Shown here piece by piece: positions 1 to 10,896 of a stretch of 45,145 nt of DNA (position 1 is the stretch's first letter; the number at the start of each line of letters is the position of its first letter). A model generated the notes under the pieces. The model had not been told where the DNA came from. It worked only from the letters and a program-made list of their open reading frames with translations, and did no database searches. Position numbers and translations under genes: made by a program. The stretch comes from Marinobacter algicola DG893 (GTDB lineage: Bacteria; Pseudomonadota; Gammaproteobacteria; Pseudomonadales; Oleiphilaceae). Location: contig NZ_ABCP01000029.1 of the NCBI RefSeq assembly GCF_000170835.1, forward strand, positions 1 through 45,145. Direction: 5' to 3'.

Positions 1-103
1 AAGCGCACATGGATGTGCTCGTAGCGGTTTTCGAGAGGGAGGCCCCACCGTACTGAGGCACCACACCTTCAGGCTAGGGCCGAACTTAGAGCATAAACCA
101 CGG
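1..103. other. Window edge, no gene seen
   Basis: This short stretch lies downstream of pyrF (which reads leftward) and runs to the window edge. I see no coding frame, tRNA fold or clear terminator in it. It may be the flank of a feature outside the window. Confidence 0.4.
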
Positions 104-814
104 TTAGAGGCCAACCACCTCACAGTGTATAGCCTCCAGCGCAGCCAAAGGATCAGCAGCCTGCGTAATCGGGCGACCGATGACCAGATAGTCGGACCCG
201 GCTTTGAGGGCCTCTGTGGGCGTCATGATGCGCTGCTGGTCTCCCTTGTCAGCAGACAGCGGACGGATACCCGGGGTGACCAGTTTGAAATCCTTGCCCT
301 GCTCTGCTTTCAAAGCCGGAGCCTCCTGAGCGGAGCAGACGACACCGTCCAGGCCGCAGTTGCGGGTCAGGGTTGCCAAGCGGGATACCTGGGCTTCCGG
401 GGAACCCGTGATGCCGATACCGGCAAGATCCTCCGGCCCCATGCTGGTCAGCACAGTAACGGCAATCAGCAGTGGCCGATCCTTGCCGAAGCTTTCCAGG
501 CGGTCGCGACAGGCGGTCATCATTTTCTCGCCGCCGGAGGCATGTACGTTCACCATCCAGACGCCCAGGTCGGCGGCGGCCGCCACGGCAGCGGACGTTG
601 TGTTCGGGATATCGTGAAATTTCAGATCCAGGAAAACGTCGAAGCCGCGGGCGTGAAGGTCGCGAACCAAGCCGGGACCTGATCGCGTAAAGAGTTCCTT
701 GCCGACTTTAAGGCGACACTTCGCAGGGTCCAGTTGATCAACCAGAGCCAACGCGGGCTGATCGGAGGGGAAATCCAGGGCAACGATGATTCGGGGACTA
801 TCGGGGGTTTGCAC
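104..814 (-). CDS. pyrF: Orotidine 5'-phosphate decarboxylase
   Basis: This cytoplasmic enzyme converts orotidine monophosphate to UMP, the last step of de novo pyrimidine synthesis. At 236 aa it has the usual bacterial length. It starts with a typical IIVALDFPS strand, and the catalytic signature [10 protein letters not shown] lies near residues 63-72. The phosphate-binding TPGIRP motif and the final VIGRPI strand of the TIM barrel are present. It lies about 30 bases downstream of lapB on the same strand; the lapA-lapB-pyrF order is common in gammaproteobacteria, so co-transcription is likely. Nothing looks damaged. Confidence 0.97.
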   Translation of the reverse strand: MQTPDSPRIIVALDFPSDQPALALVDQLDPAKCRLKVGKELFTRSGPGLVRDLHARGFDVFLDLKFHDIPNTTSAAVAAAADLGVWMVNVHASGGEKMMTACRDRLESFGKDRPLLIAVTVLTSMGPEDLAGIGITGSPEAQVSRLATLTRNCGLDGVVCSAQEAPALKAEQGKDFKLVTPGIRPLSADKGDQQRIMTPTEALKAGSDYLVIGRPITQAADPLAALEAIHCEVVGL

Positions 815-847
815 AGTCAGTTTCCTGCAGAGTGTCGTGTTTTCGGA

Positions 848-2017
848 TTATTCGGCTTCCACGCCCTGGATTGGGCGAACGGTTTCCCATTGCTTGCAGC
901 TGGGACACAGCCAATGCAATTGCTGGCCGGAGAAACCGCAGTTTACACATCGATATACCGGACGGTTGGCGAGTATCAAGTGGCCGATGCGGCTGACCAG
1001 ACGGCCTTCGTCCGTCGTCATGCCTTTTTCATAGCCCGCCAGTTCCACCAGGCGCAGCAGACCGCGGACGCTGGGGCGGACTTCCAGCTCTCGGCGTAGC
1101 AACTCGATTGCGGCCATACGGCCGGATGTACGCTCTACGGCTTCAACCAGTGCCAGCAGCAAGCTTGTACTCGGCCAGGCTTCGTAGAACTTGCCAAGCT
1201 TTTTGACCAGGCGCCCCACATCGCCGTGTTCCCGCTCAAGCTTCATCAGCCGGTCCACCGCCTCTGAGCCGAACTCAGGGTTCTGATCGAAGACTTTCAG
1301 GCTTTGGCTGGCCGCGTCGCGGTAGCTGCCCTGACGAATGAGCAATTTCATCATGATAAAGGAGGCCCTGACACAGGAACGATCGTACTCCAGCGCTTCC
1401 TTGGACAGCTTCTGAGCCATCCAGCGGTCATCGTGCTTGAGGGCATCCTCAGCCTGCTCGCAGGTAATGTAGGCCAGCATTTTGTACATGCGGGCATCGT
1501 GGTCGCCCGTCGTCAATGTGCGGGCGACCTGGCCCGCCTTTCCCCATTCCTTTTCCTGCTGATACAGCTCAATCAGTTGCAATGAAGACTTACGGCCGTA
1601 CTCCCTGTCGCCCATCAGTTGATGAAGCAACGCTTCCGCCCTGTCCAGAAGGCCTGCGTTCAGGTAGTCAATGGCCAGCTCGTAAGTAACCTGCTGGGAA
1701 TAACGCGGCGGCAGCTCCGGACGGGCGAGGAGGTTCTGATGAATCAGGATGGCACGATCGGTTTCGCCCTTGTGGCGAAAATGGGCGCCGATGGAGAGGT
1801 GCAGGCCCACCGTTTCCTTGTTCACAGCCAGGGACTGCACGAAGTTCTCGACCGCCTGATCGGAATAGTTAGTAAACAGGAATTGCAGACGATCCTTGAC
1901 GGAATCCTCATCGGAGATGGGCGTTTTGGAGCGTTCCCTGGTATTGCCCATCCGCCCGACAAACCAGCCAGCGGCCACTGCAACCGTTAACAGCAGCCAT
2001 TGAAGCACTATATCCAT
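848..2017 (-). CDS. lapB: Lipopolysaccharide assembly protein B (TPR, rubredoxin-like)
   Basis: LapB (YciM) is an inner-membrane adaptor that, in Enterobacteria, promotes FtsH-dependent turnover of LpxC and so balances lipopolysaccharide synthesis. The 389-aa protein starts with one hydrophobic helix (LQWLLLTVAVAAGWFVG), followed by a helical tetratricopeptide-repeat body. It ends in a rubredoxin-like metal knuckle with two CxxC pairs (CVNC and CPSC) about 15 residues apart. Its ATG overlaps the lapA stop codon by one base (TAATG), which points to translational coupling. Family length and both diagnostic ends are intact. Confidence 0.95.
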   Translation of the reverse strand: MDIVLQWLLLTVAVAAGWFVGRMGNTRERSKTPISDEDSVKDRLQFLFTNYSDQAVENFVQSLAVNKETVGLHLSIGAHFRHKGETDRAILIHQNLLARPELPPRYSQQVTYELAIDYLNAGLLDRAEALLHQLMGDREYGRKSSLQLIELYQQEKEWGKAGQVARTLTTGDHDARMYKMLAYITCEQAEDALKHDDRWMAQKLSKEALEYDRSCVRASFIMMKLLIRQGSYRDAASQSLKVFDQNPEFGSEAVDRLMKLEREHGDVGRLVKKLGKFYEAWPSTSLLLALVEAVERTSGRMAAIELLRRELEVRPSVRGLLRLVELAGYEKGMTTDEGRLVSRIGHLILANRPVYRCVNCGFSGQQLHWLCPSCKQWETVRPIQGVEAE

Positions 2018-2319
2018 TAAAGCGTCCGGTCGTTCTGGGCCCTGGATTTCTCCAATGCCTGCTCGGTACGAGCAAGTCGTTTCTCGAGGTTACGACGGGA
2101 AACCGATGTGCGGACGGTTGCAAGCATGGTAATCAGAACTCCAATCAAAGCGCCGATCACAAAAGACAGGATAATCCAGACGGCAACACCATGAGGTTGA
2201 GTCTCAAAGAGCAGGAAATTAAGGGAGACTGCCATCTGATTATTCAGTGAAAAAACAAGTGCTACCAGAACCAGAAATAATACCAGCAGAATGAGAAGGA
2301 CCTTCTGAAATCCGGCCAT
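2017..2319 (-). CDS. lapA: Lipopolysaccharide assembly protein A domain protein
   Basis: LapA (YciS) is a small inner-membrane partner of LapB. The product has two hydrophobic segments (KVLLILLVLFLVLVALVFSL and GVAVWIILSFVIGALIGVLI) followed by a basic, coiled-coil-like tail, the usual layout of the family. I start it at the ATG at 2319 (MAGFQK), which has a GGAG ten bases upstream. A GTG at 2337 in the same frame would add six residues. The stop overlaps the lapB start, forming a coupled pair. Confidence 0.88.
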   Translation of the reverse strand: MAGFQKVLLILLVLFLVLVALVFSLNNQMAVSLNFLLFETQPHGVAVWIILSFVIGALIGVLITMLATVRTSVSRRNLEKRLARTEQALEKSRAQNDRTL

Positions 2320-2390
2320 AGTCGCAATGCTCCACACGGACCTGGTTGTTTACCTCAGGACCTGGTTAACGTCTTTCCCCAAGAGGGTAA

Positions 2391-2687
2391 TCAGAAGCCC
2401 TTTTTAAGGCTATCGTTTACCTGCTCACGCAACTCCTTGCCTGGCTTGAAGTGCGGAACAAATTTGGCCGGTAATTGCACGGCTTCACCGGTTTTCGGGT
2501 TACGCCCGGTTCTGGCTGCGCGATGGTGCAATGAGAAACTACCAAAACCCCGGATCTCGATTCGCTGGCCATCCGCCAGTGATTGGGACATGTGTTCAAT
2601 TATCGTTTTTACAGCCAGTTCCACATCCTTCACTGAAAGCTGCGTCTGCTTGGACGCAATCAGCTCCACCAGTTCAGATTTCGTCAT
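2391..2687 (-). CDS. ihfB: Integration host factor subunit beta
   Basis: IHF-beta pairs with IHF-alpha to form a sequence-specific DNA-bending protein used in recombination, replication and transcription. The sequence is textbook: it begins [11 protein letters not shown], and the DNA-intercalating beta arm region carries [10 protein letters not shown]. It ends with the [11 protein letters not shown] signature. I chose the ATG at 2687 because the AAGAGGG ribosome site is correctly spaced from it. The ATG three codons earlier (2696) sits directly against that site. The gene lies downstream of rpsA but is separated from it by a strong terminator. Confidence 0.96.
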   Translation of the reverse strand: MTKSELVELIASKQTQLSVKDVELAVKTIIEHMSQSLADGQRIEIRGFGSFSLHHRAARTGRNPKTGEAVQLPAKFVPHFKPGKELREQVNDSLKKGF

Positions 2688-2773
2688 TGGGCTCATCCCT
2701 CTTCACATTATTGTCGGATAGCCGATTACCAGCTCCTTGGCTCTAGTTTAGCCAAACCAGAAAAAAACACAAA

Positions 2774-2806
2774 AAAAACGGGCTCTTAGAGCCCGTTTTT
2801 TTCGTA
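2774..2806 (-). terminator. Rho-independent terminator after rpsA
   Basis: A 7-bp GC-rich stem CGGGCTC/GAGCCCG with a 3-base loop lies about 15 bases past the rpsA stop. On the minus strand it is followed by a run of eight T. An A-tract on the other side would also let it work in the opposite direction. It separates rpsA transcription from ihfB. Confidence 0.9.
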
Positions 2807-2819
2807 CCAACCGGAAATG

Positions 2820-4514
2820 TTATTCCTTGTTGGCGTTTTGCTGCTGCATCTGCTCCTTGATGAGATCACCGATGGTGGTCGCACCAGAGGAAGATTCAGC
2901 CGCTTTGGCGCGAACACCTTCCAGCGCCTGCTTGTCGTCTTCAACGTCCTTGGACTTCACAGACAGGTTGATGACGCGGTTCTTGCGGTCGATGCTGATG
3001 ATCTTCGCTTCAACTTCGTCGCCTTCGTTCAGCGCGTTGCGTGCATCTTCAACACGGTCACGGCTGATTTCAGAGGCTTTCAGTACCGCTTCAACTTCGT
3101 CGTTCAGGGTAATGGTGGCAGCTTTGGCGTCAACCGCAGATACCGTGCCCTTCACGATGGAGCCCTTGTCGTTCAGCTGTACAAACTCGGCGAACGGATC
3201 GCTTTCCAGCTGCTTGATGCCCAGGGAGATGCGCTCACGCTCGGGATCAACAGACAGGATAACGGTTTCAACTTCGTCGCCCTTCTTGTATTCACGGACG
3301 GCTTCTTCGCCAGTCTCGTTCCAGCTGATGTCTGACAGGTGAACCAGACCATCGATGCCGCCGTCCAGGCCGATGAAGATACCAAAGTCAGTGATTGACT
3401 TGATCTTGCCGGAGATACGGTCGCCTTTGTTGAACTTGCTGGAGAAATCTTCCCAGGGGTTCGCAACACACTGCTTGATACCCAGAGAGATACGACGACG
3501 CTCTTCGTCGATGTCCAGAATCATCACGCCCACTTCGTCGCCAACCTGAACGACTTTGGACGGATGGATGTTCTTGTTGGTCCAGTCCATTTCGGACACG
3601 TGAACCAGCCCTTCAACGCCTTCTTCCAGTTCCGCGAAGCAGCCGTAGTCGGTCAGGTTGGTTACACGAGCAGTAACCTTGGTACCTTCCGGATAACGGC
3701 CCTTGATATCCACCCAGGGATCTTCGCCCAGCTGCTTCAGACCCAGTGATACGCGGTTGCGCTCACGGTCAAACTTCAGAACCTTGACGTTGATCTCGTC
3801 GCCGACATTAACGATCTCGCTCGGATGCTTGATGCGCTTCCAGGCCATATCAGTGATGTGCAGCAGGCCGTCAACACCGCCCAGATCTACGAACGCGCCG
3901 TAGTCGGTCAGGTTCTTGACGATACCCTTGATTTCCAGACCTTCGGTCAGGGTTTCGAGCAGAGCTTCACGCTCGGCACTGTTTTCAGCTTCCAGAACGG
4001 CGCGGCGGGAAACAACCACGTTGTTACGCTTCTGGTCGAGCTTGATAACCTTGAATTCGAGTTCCTTGTTCTCCAGGTGCGCGGTATCGCGAACCGGACG
4101 AACATCTACCAGCGAGCCCGGCAGGAAGGCACGGATGCCGGCCAGATCGACGGTGAAACCACCTTTGACCTTGCCATTGATAACACCCTTAACCACTTCT
4201 TCAGCTTCGAAGGACTTCTCAAGCACCTTCCAGGCTTCTGCGCGCTTGGCTTTTTCACGGGACAGACGGGTTTCACCGAAGCCGTCTTCCACAGCGTCGA
4301 GAGCTACGTCAACAACGTCGCCGATAGCAACTTCCAACTCGCCTTTTTCATTGAGGAACTGGGAGGCGGGGATAACACCTTCGGACTTCAGTCCGGCGTT
4401 AACGGTGACCCAGTCGTTATCGACGTCTACAACGGTTCCCTGGACGATGGAACCTGGTTGCATGTCAATTTCTTTTAGGCTTTCTTCAAAAAGATCCGCA
4501 AAGCTCTCGCTCAT
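2820..4514 (-). CDS. rpsA: 30S ribosomal protein S1
   Basis: S1 is the large RNA-binding protein of the small ribosomal subunit that loads structured mRNAs. The 564-aa protein has the full set of six S1 (OB-fold) domains. Repeated motifs such as [49 protein letters not shown] and [25 protein letters not shown] mark domains 3 to 5. The acidic N-terminus [13 protein letters not shown] is typical. It follows cmk, a conserved cmk-rpsA-ihfB arrangement. A 131-base gap before it probably carries its own promoter, which I could not place with confidence. Confidence 0.98.
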   Translation of the reverse strand: MSESFADLFEESLKEIDMQPGSIVQGTVVDVDNDWVTVNAGLKSEGVIPASQFLNEKGELEVAIGDVVDVALDAVEDGFGETRLSREKAKRAEAWKVLEKSFEAEEVVKGVINGKVKGGFTVDLAGIRAFLPGSLVDVRPVRDTAHLENKELEFKVIKLDQKRNNVVVSRRAVLEAENSAEREALLETLTEGLEIKGIVKNLTDYGAFVDLGGVDGLLHITDMAWKRIKHPSEIVNVGDEINVKVLKFDRERNRVSLGLKQLGEDPWVDIKGRYPEGTKVTARVTNLTDYGCFAELEEGVEGLVHVSEMDWTNKNIHPSKVVQVGDEVGVMILDIDEERRRISLGIKQCVANPWEDFSSKFNKGDRISGKIKSITDFGIFIGLDGGIDGLVHLSDISWNETGEEAVREYKKGDEVETVILSVDPERERISLGIKQLESDPFAEFVQLNDKGSIVKGTVSAVDAKAATITLNDEVEAVLKASEISRDRVEDARNALNEGDEVEAKIISIDRKNRVINLSVKSKDVEDDKQALEGVRAKAAESSSGATTIGDLIKEQMQQQNANKE

Positions 4515-4645
4515 TATGTGTCCTATGTGATCAACGCAAGTTTACTCCGTGCTACCAGCGACACGGTCTGTTAGTTTCAATCCGAATCCAGCCAGTGGCT
4601 GGCCGATAACGCCGAATCCGGAATTTCAACAACAAAAAGGTGTAG

Positions 4646-5329
4646 TCAGGCCTGACCTGCTGCGGCCATAACCCTGACTAACACCTCTTCTATGCTCAAC
4701 CCAGTCGAATCAATGACTTGCGCATCGTCCGCAGGCTTGAGCGGGGCGGCGGCGCGGTTCATATCCCGCTCATCGCGCACCCGTATCTCCTCTAAAAGGG
4801 CGTCAATATTAACATCGACCCCTGCGTCCTTCAACTGGCTGTAGCGTCTTTGCGCACGCTCTTCGGCACTGGCTGTCAGGAAGATCTTCACCGGCGCGTC
4901 CGGGAACACCACCGTTCCCATGTCACGGCCATCCGCAACCAGCCCGGGAGGCTTCTGGAAGTCGCGCTGGCGCTGCAACAGAGCGTCGCGTACCGGCTGC
5001 ATGACAGCCACCTTCGAGGCATTATCGCCACAGGTTTCTGTACGTATATCTGCGGTTACGTCGACACCGGCCATCAGCACTTTTGCAGGCTCACCTGGTG
5101 GCGTTGGCTCAAACGCCACATCAAGGCTGGCGGCGACGTTTACCAGGGACGGCTCGTCTTCCAGGGACACGCCCTGCCGCTCTGCCGCCAGCGCGGTGAG
5201 GCGATAAAGCGCACCGCTGTCCAACAGGTGCCACCCGAGCCGGCGGGCAAGCATCTGGGTAATGGTGCCTTTGCCGGAACCGCCAGGGCCGTCCACGGTA
5301 ATAACCGGAGCCTTGCTTTCAGCCATCAT
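4646..5329 (-). CDS. cmk: Cytidylate kinase
   Basis: The enzyme phosphorylates CMP and dCMP with ATP for nucleotide recycling. At 227 aa it has the usual length of type I CMP kinase. A P-loop GPGGSGKGT lies at residues 14-22, followed by the CMP-binding segment [10 protein letters not shown]. The [21 protein letters not shown] stretch and the late [13 protein letters not shown] motif are diagnostic. Its start overlaps the end of tyrA-aroA (ATGA), so it is the last gene of the coupled aromatic run. A second ATG immediately follows the first. Confidence 0.97.
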   Translation of the reverse strand: MMAESKAPVITVDGPGGSGKGTITQMLARRLGWHLLDSGALYRLTALAAERQGVSLEDEPSLVNVAASLDVAFEPTPPGEPAKVLMAGVDVTADIRTETCGDNASKVAVMQPVRDALLQRQRDFQKPPGLVADGRDMGTVVFPDAPVKIFLTASAEERAQRRYSQLKDAGVDVNIDALLEEIRVRDERDMNRAAAPLKPADDAQVIDSTGLSIEEVLVRVMAAAGQA

Positions 5330-7554
5330 TCAGCTCCTTCGGCGGCAATGTTGATGCCGGTCTGCTTTGCCAGCGCCACAAAGCCCGGGAATGAGGTGGA
5401 CACATTGGCGCAATCGGTCACCTCTATATCCCCTTCAGCACGCAGGGAGGCAACGGAGAACGCCATAGCAATGCGGTGATCCCCGTGGCTATTCACGGTT
5501 CCAGCGGTCATCGTCTGGCCACCATCAATGATAATACCGTCTGGGGTTACGGTGGTTTCAACTCCGAGGGCAGTCAGGCCGTCCGCCATCACCTGGATGC
5601 GATCACTTTCCTTGACGCGGAGTTCCTCGGCGCCGCGCAAAACAGTTCTGCCCTCGGCGCAGACTGCGGCAATGAACAGCACGGGGAATTCGTCGATTGC
5701 CAGAGGAACCTGATCCTCGGGGATGTCGATACCCTTGAGTTCGGCGGAACGGACACGAAGATCAGCGACCGGCTCCCCACCAATCACGCGCTCTTCGAGG
5801 ACTTCTATATTGGCCCCCATCATGCGCAGGATGTTGATCACGCCAACTCTCGTCGGATTCATGCCAACGTGGCGGATGGTCAAGTCGGAATCCGGGGCAA
5901 TACTCGCCGCGACGAGGAAAAACGCTGACGAAGAGATATCCGCTGGCACGTCTATGGCGGTGGCGGTCAAGCGACCACCACCGGTCACGCTGGCCGTCGC
6001 AGTATCACGATGTACGTGATAACCAAAGCCTTCCAACATGCGCTCAGTATGATCCCTAGTAGGAGCTGGCTCGGTAACTGAGGTTACGCCCTCGGCATAG
6101 AGGCCGGCGAGCAACAGGCAGGATTTAACCTGGGCGCTGGCCACCGGCATTTCATAATGGATACCGGTCAGCGCATGCCCACCACGAATCTTCAAAGGCG
6201 GCCGCCCGCCCTCGGCAGTGTCAATCACCGCACCCATTGCTCGCAGCGGATCAGCCACACGCCCCATGGGACGCTTGGACAGGCTTTCGTCGCCGGTGAG
6301 CTCGGAGTCAAACGGCTGAGCCGCCAGCAAACCCGAGAACAGACGCATGGCGGTTCCGGAATTGCCCAGATACAGAGGGCCACGCGGCGCCTGGAGGCCA
6401 TTGATACCAACGCCGTGAATGCGGACAAATCCCGCGTCCGGCCCTTCAATGGTCACCCCCATATCGCGGAACGCCTGCAGAGTTGCCAAACTATCCTCGC
6501 CTTCAAGGAAGCCTTTCACTTCCGTGATGCCGTCGGCAAGGGCTCCCAGCATGATGGATCGGTGGGAAATGGATTTGTCACCCGGTACGCGTATCTCGCC
6601 GGAAATCCGGCCACCGGGTTGAAGACGGAACGTTACCTGTTTCTGACTGTTGTTTGTCACGTAAGCCTGTCCTGAAAGCATCTTGGAAAAATGTTCCCGC
6701 GCCGCCTTGGCGCGACTGAAAACCCGCAACAGAGTTGCACTGTCCTGATCGGCGATGGCGGTACGGAGCTGATCCAGATCGTGGGTAAAATGATCAATGA
6801 CCCGCAACACCGCATCCCGGTTAGAGAGAAAAATATCGTGCCACATCACCGGGTCGCTGGCTGCAATTCGGGTGAAGTCCCGGAAGCCACCCGCTGCGTA
6901 GCGGAAAATATCCAGATTTTCGTCCTCGCCCGCCAGGGTATCCACTAGCGAGAAAGCAATAAGATGAGGAAGATGACTGGTGGCGGCCAACACTTCATCA
7001 TGATAAGCCACTGACATGGTCAGAACCGTTGCACCACAGCCTTCCCACAATGCCCTGAGCTTCTCCAGGTCGGGCTGACCAACGTTCTCCGCCGGCGTGA
7101 GTATAACCTTGTGATTGGCAAACAACTCAGGGTTGGCTGCGCGGATGCCGCTTTTTTCGGAACCGGCGATGGGATGACCGGGTATCACTTTCGCGGGTAG
7201 ATCGCCAAACACCTCTCGCACATCGTTAACAAAACTGGACTTGGTACTGCCGACGTCCGTTAACACGGCATTTTCGCCAAGATGGGGTCTGATTTCCGCC
7301 AACACTGCCCGCGTTGCCTTAACCGGCACCGCCAACACCACAAGATCGCTGCCGGCCACTGCGTCAGCAACCGACCCGGCAGCTTCATCAATAATGCCCA
7401 ATTCCGTGCCAAGCGCCAATTCGTCTGCGCGCTTGTCAGCACCCACAACGGTAACCGCGAGGCCATTGTCGCGGATCGCCCTGGCCAGCGAGCCCCCAAT
7501 CAGCCCAAGGCCAATGACAGCAACGCGCTGGAACAGTGGCTGAACCTCGGACAC
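5326..7554 (-). CDS. tyrA-aroA: Fused prephenate dehydrogenase / EPSP synthase
   Basis: Two enzymes are fused. The N-terminal 300 residues are prephenate dehydrogenase (tyrosine branch), with the dinucleotide fold [15 protein letters not shown] and the GSEKSG and [10 protein letters not shown] motifs. From about residue 305 the rest is 3-phosphoshikimate 1-carboxyvinyltransferase, with [22 protein letters not shown] and the late RVKESDRIQ and [10 protein letters not shown] signatures. The same fusion is known in Pseudomonas. I start at the GTG at 7554, which follows a strong GGGGAG site. An ATG at 7581, inside hisC, has no good ribosome site. The end overlaps cmk. Confidence 0.95.
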   Translation of the reverse strand: MSEVQPLFQRVAVIGLGLIGGSLARAIRDNGLAVTVVGADKRADELALGTELGIIDEAAGSVADAVAGSDLVVLAVPVKATRAVLAEIRPHLGENAVLTDVGSTKSSFVNDVREVFGDLPAKVIPGHPIAGSEKSGIRAANPELFANHKVILTPAENVGQPDLEKLRALWEGCGATVLTMSVAYHDEVLAATSHLPHLIAFSLVDTLAGEDENLDIFRYAAGGFRDFTRIAASDPVMWHDIFLSNRDAVLRVIDHFTHDLDQLRTAIADQDSATLLRVFSRAKAAREHFSKMLSGQAYVTNNSQKQVTFRLQPGGRISGEIRVPGDKSISHRSIMLGALADGITEVKGFLEGEDSLATLQAFRDMGVTIEGPDAGFVRIHGVGINGLQAPRGPLYLGNSGTAMRLFSGLLAAQPFDSELTGDESLSKRPMGRVADPLRAMGAVIDTAEGGRPPLKIRGGHALTGIHYEMPVASAQVKSCLLLAGLYAEGVTSVTEPAPTRDHTERMLEGFGYHVHRDTATASVTGGGRLTATAIDVPADISSSAFFLVAASIAPDSDLTIRHVGMNPTRVGVINILRMMGANIEVLEERVIGGEPVADLRVRSAELKGIDIPEDQVPLAIDEFPVLFIAAVCAEGRTVLRGAEELRVKESDRIQVMADGLTALGVETTVTPDGIIIDGGQTMTAGTVNSHGDHRIAMAFSVASLRAEGDIEVTDCANVSTSFPGFVALAKQTGINIAAEGAE

Positions 7555-7555
7555 G

Positions 7556-8683
7556 TTATTCTCCCCGTCCGCTGGACGCATTCAGTGCATGGGCCAGGGC
7601 CTCGATAAACCGCGCATTTTCTTCGGGCAAGCCGACCGACACCCGCAGGTGCCTGGGCAGGCCGTAGCCACCAATAGGCCTGACAATAACGCCCTGCTCC
7701 AGTAGCGACTGATTGATGTCAGCCGCCTGATCGCCCACATCCACTGCAATAAAATTACCGGCAGACGGAATGTATTGGAGCCCCATTTCGTTAAAGGCAG
7801 ACTCAAGCTGTTTCATCCCGGCTGCATTCACTTCACAGGAGCGCCGCAGATAGTCTTCATCGCTCAACACGGCCGTCGCGGCCACCAAGGCTAGAGAATC
7901 CACATTAAAAGGCTGACGTACTCGATTGAGAACATTGGCAATCTCTGGAGAACTGACGCTGTAGCCAGCCCGCAGCGATGCCAGGCCCCAGGCCTTGGAG
8001 AACGTCCTGGTAACAATCAGGTTCGGATAGCGCTTGAGCAACAACAGGCCATCCACATAGCCCTCACCCTGCAGGTATTCGCAATAGGCTTCGTCCAGAA
8101 CCACCACAACCCTGGAGGGAATACGGGCCAGGAACGACTCGATCGCCTCAGCACCATGTACCGTGCCCGTGGGGTTGTTGGGGTTGGCCACAAACACCAG
8201 CGCGGTGCGATCCGTTATAGCTTCCACCATGGCATCAAGGTCGTGGCCGTAGTCCCTGGCAGGTACCGACACGCCTTTGGCACCGATCGCCTGGGTAACA
8301 AGCGGGTATACCGCAAAGGCATACTGGGAGAACACCACTTCCGAGGAGGCATCGGCGAAGCACCTCGTGATTACCTCCAGGACATCGTTGGAACCGTTAC
8401 CCAGGGTAATCTGCGCGGGCATAACGCCGTATCGCGCCGACAATGCCTGCTTAAGATCAAACCCGTTGCCATCGGGGTAGCGACAGAGCTCGTCCAGGGC
8501 GCCCTTCACCGCCGCCAGCGCCTTTGGGCTGGGCCCAAGAGGGTTTTCGTTGCTGGCCAGCTTGATGATGTTTTCGGGCTTCAGGCCCAGCTCCCTCGCC
8601 AGCTCATCAATGGGTTTGCCCGGCTGGTAGGGGGATAGCGCCTGCACGCCTTTGACCGCCAGACTTTGGTAATCAATCGACAT
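7556..8683 (-). CDS. hisC: Histidinol-phosphate/aromatic aminotransferase
   Basis: This is a PLP enzyme of fold type I, 375 aa, class II HisC family. Visible motifs are LASNENPLGPSPKAL near the N-terminus, VFVANPNNPTGT in the centre and TRTFSKAWGLASLRAGY with the PLP lysine. In this position (pheA-hisC-tyrA/aroA) the paralogue is usually called hisC2 and is thought to transaminate phenylpyruvate or hydroxyphenylpyruvate as well as histidinol phosphate; that role is inferred from context. It lies about 30 bases after pheA and one base before the chosen tyrA-aroA start. Confidence 0.94.
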   Translation of the reverse strand: MSIDYQSLAVKGVQALSPYQPGKPIDELARELGLKPENIIKLASNENPLGPSPKALAAVKGALDELCRYPDGNGFDLKQALSARYGVMPAQITLGNGSNDVLEVITRCFADASSEVVFSQYAFAVYPLVTQAIGAKGVSVPARDYGHDLDAMVEAITDRTALVFVANPNNPTGTVHGAEAIESFLARIPSRVVVVLDEAYCEYLQGEGYVDGLLLLKRYPNLIVTRTFSKAWGLASLRAGYSVSSPEIANVLNRVRQPFNVDSLALVAATAVLSDEDYLRRSCEVNAAGMKQLESAFNEMGLQYIPSAGNFIAVDVGDQAADINQSLLEQGVIVRPIGGYGLPRHLRVSVGLPEENARFIEALAHALNASSGRGE

Positions 8684-8713
8684 TTCGACCTTCCTCAGCC
8701 ATTTGCGTTTCTG

Positions 8714-9811
8714 TCACAGGACCCCAATGGGATAGGACCCCAGGCGCTTCAGCTCGACCGCCTCTTCATCGATCTCTGACAGCACCTTGCTGACCTGTGC
8801 ATCGTCCACATGACCTTCAAAATCGATGTAGAACACATAGGCCCAGGTACCGCTGGGCGATGGACGGGTTTCGATACGGGTCAGGCTCAGGCCGTGCTTG
8901 TGAAACGGCTCAAGCAATTGATACAAAGCACCAGGCTTGTTGCGCATGGACACCAGAATGGACGATTTATCGTTGCCACTGGCCGGCACTTCCTCACGGC
9001 CGATGATCAGAAAACGGGTGGTGTTGTCCGGTCGGTCTTCGATGCTGGTCGCCAGCATTTCCAGGCCGTAAAGTTCCGCCGCCATGTCCCCTGCGATGGC
9101 GGCCGTGCCCGGCTCTTCCGCTGCCCGCCTCGCGGCTTCGGCATTACTACTTACCGTGACCCGCTCGATACCGTAGCGATGGGTATCCAGCCACTGGCGG
9201 CATTGGGCAAATGACTGCTGATGGGAATAGATACGGACAATGTCCTGCCCCTGGTGTTTTGGCGATACCATCAGGTGGTGATGAATCCGCAACTGAACTT
9301 CGCCGCAGATCTTCAATGGCGAGGACATAAACATGTCAAGAGTATGGTTGATCATGCCTTCCGTGGAGTTCTCCACCGGAACCACACCATAGTGGGCTGC
9401 GCCGGACTCTACTTCACGGAACACCGCATCGATGGCCGGCAAAGGCACGCTGACCACAGAGTGTCCAAAATGCTTGAGCGCCGCCGCCTGGGTAAAGGTG
9501 CCAATCGGTCCGAGAAAAGCGATGTGCATCGGTTTTTCCAGCGCCAAGCATGCAGACATGATCTCCCGGAACAGTCGAGCCATCTCCTCGCCGGACAGCG
9601 GGCCGGGATTACTCTCCTTTATACGCCTCAATACCTGAGCTTCGCGCTCTGGACGGTAGAAGAACACATCCTCACCCGGGTTGGCCTCCATTTTCACGCG
9701 GGCCACTTCCTGGGCACATTCCGCACGCTTGCTGATCAGGTCCATGATTTCCTGATCCAGGCGATCAATATCGACCCTCAACTGCCCGAGACGGGCCTGC
9801 TCATCACTCAT
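8714..9811 (-). CDS. pheA: Chorismate mutase / prephenate dehydratase (P-protein)
   Basis: This bifunctional phenylalanine-branch enzyme has 365 aa. An AroQ-type chorismate mutase helix bundle fills residues 1 to about 95 (LRVDIDRLDQEIMDLISKRAECA). A prephenate dehydratase domain follows (FLGPIGTFTQAAALKHFG; catalytic TTRF in EDRPDNTTRFLIIG). A C-terminal ACT domain (GALYQLLEPFHKHGLSLTRIETRPS) carries the ESRP-like motif that senses phenylalanine. It lies two bases from serC and is co-oriented with hisC and tyrA-aroA, forming an aromatic amino-acid operon. Confidence 0.97.
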   Translation of the reverse strand: MSDEQARLGQLRVDIDRLDQEIMDLISKRAECAQEVARVKMEANPGEDVFFYRPEREAQVLRRIKESNPGPLSGEEMARLFREIMSACLALEKPMHIAFLGPIGTFTQAAALKHFGHSVVSVPLPAIDAVFREVESGAAHYGVVPVENSTEGMINHTLDMFMSSPLKICGEVQLRIHHHLMVSPKHQGQDIVRIYSHQQSFAQCRQWLDTHRYGIERVTVSSNAEAARRAAEEPGTAAIAGDMAAELYGLEMLATSIEDRPDNTTRFLIIGREEVPASGNDKSSILVSMRNKPGALYQLLEPFHKHGLSLTRIETRPSPSGTWAYVFYIDFEGHVDDAQVSKVLSEIDEEAVELKRLGSYPIGVL

Positions 9812-9813
9812 GA

Positions 9814-10896
9814 TCAGCCCCGCTCCTTCGCAAACACGGTCATGTAGTCAATCAACGCGTCGACACCGGCCTCTGGCATGGCGTTGTAGACGCTGGCTCG
9901 CATACCACCTACGGAGCGGTGACCTTTGAGATTCAGCAACCCCCTCTCATTCGCACCTTTCAGGAACGCACTGTTGAGCGCGTCATCTGCGAGGGTGAAC
10001 GGTATATTCATCCAGGAGCGGAAGCGCGGGGATATCGGGTTGGCGTAGAAATCATTCTCATCAATAAAACCATACAGCTTGCTGGCTTTACGACGATTGA
10101 CCTCACCCATGGCCGTAACACCGCCCTGCTCTTTCAGCCAACTGAACACCAGGCCTGCCAGATACCAGGAATATGTAGCCGGCGTGTTGTACATGGAATC
10201 ATTATCCGCAATCACCTGATAGTTCATCATCGTCGGCGTGATCTTGAGCGCCTTGCCCAACAGATCCTTGCGAATGATCACGACCACCAGGCCGGATGGA
10301 CCGATGTTCTTCTGCGCGCCAGCATAGATCAGGCCGAATTTCGAGACGTCCAGCGGGCGTGACAGCATGGTGGACGACATATCCGCCACCAACGGCACGG
10401 AACCGCTCTCCGGTACGAAGTCGAACTCCAATCCGCCGATGGTTTCATTGGGCGTGTAATGCAGGTAAGCCGCATCGCTGTTGGTAGACCAGCTATCCTG
10501 ATCGGGAATGCTGGCAAAGCCACTCGATTCGCTGCTTGCCACGACATTGACCTGACCATAACGGCTGGCCTCGGCGATAGCTTTCTTCGACCAGATACCC
10601 GTGTTCACGTAGTCCGCGGACGCCTTGTCACCCAACAGGTTCAGCGGAATGGTCGAGAACTGGCTGGACGCACCACCCTGCATGAAGAGTACGGCGTAAT
10701 CATCTGAAACGCCGGCCAATTCCCGAAGGTCTTTCTCGGCTGTTTCGGCGATTTCCACGAACTCGTCACTGCGATGGCTCATCTCCATCACGGACATGCC
10801 GGTGCCGCGCCAATCCAGCATCTCGTCCCGTGCCTGTCGCAAAACAGGCTCCGGCAAGGTCGCCGGGCCTGCACAAAAATTATACGCCCTGCTCAT
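9814..10896 (-). CDS. serC: Phosphoserine aminotransferase
   Basis: This PLP enzyme forms 3-phosphoserine from 3-phosphohydroxypyruvate and also serves pyridoxine synthesis. The protein begins [15 protein letters not shown], the classical SerC start, so I place it at 10896 with AGGAAG just upstream. The open frame extends 21 codons further into gyrA without family similarity. The PLP lysine lies in [10 protein letters not shown]. The first 17 bases lie inside the 3' end of gyrA in another frame, so translation is probably coupled to gyrA. Confidence 0.96.
   Translation of the reverse strand: MSRAYNFCAGPATLPEPVLRQARDEMLDWRGTGMSVMEMSHRSDEFVEIAETAEKDLRELAGVSDDYAVLFMQGGASSQFSTIPLNLLGDKASADYVNTGIWSKKAIAEASRYGQVNVVASSESSGFASIPDQDSWSTNSDAAYLHYTPNETIGGLEFDFVPESGSVPLVADMSSTMLSRPLDVSKFGLIYAGAQKNIGPSGLVVVIIRKDLLGKALKITPTMMNYQVIADNDSMYNTPATYSWYLAGLVFSWLKEQGGVTAMGEVNRRKASKLYGFIDENDFYANPISPRFRSWMNIPFTLADDALNSAFLKGANERGLLNLKGHRSVGGMRASVYNAMPEAGVDALIDYMTVFAKERG

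Noticed and set aside
3825..4478. 217-aa plus-strand open frame opposite rpsA
   Set aside because: Antisense shadow of the S1 repeats; no start signal or family character.
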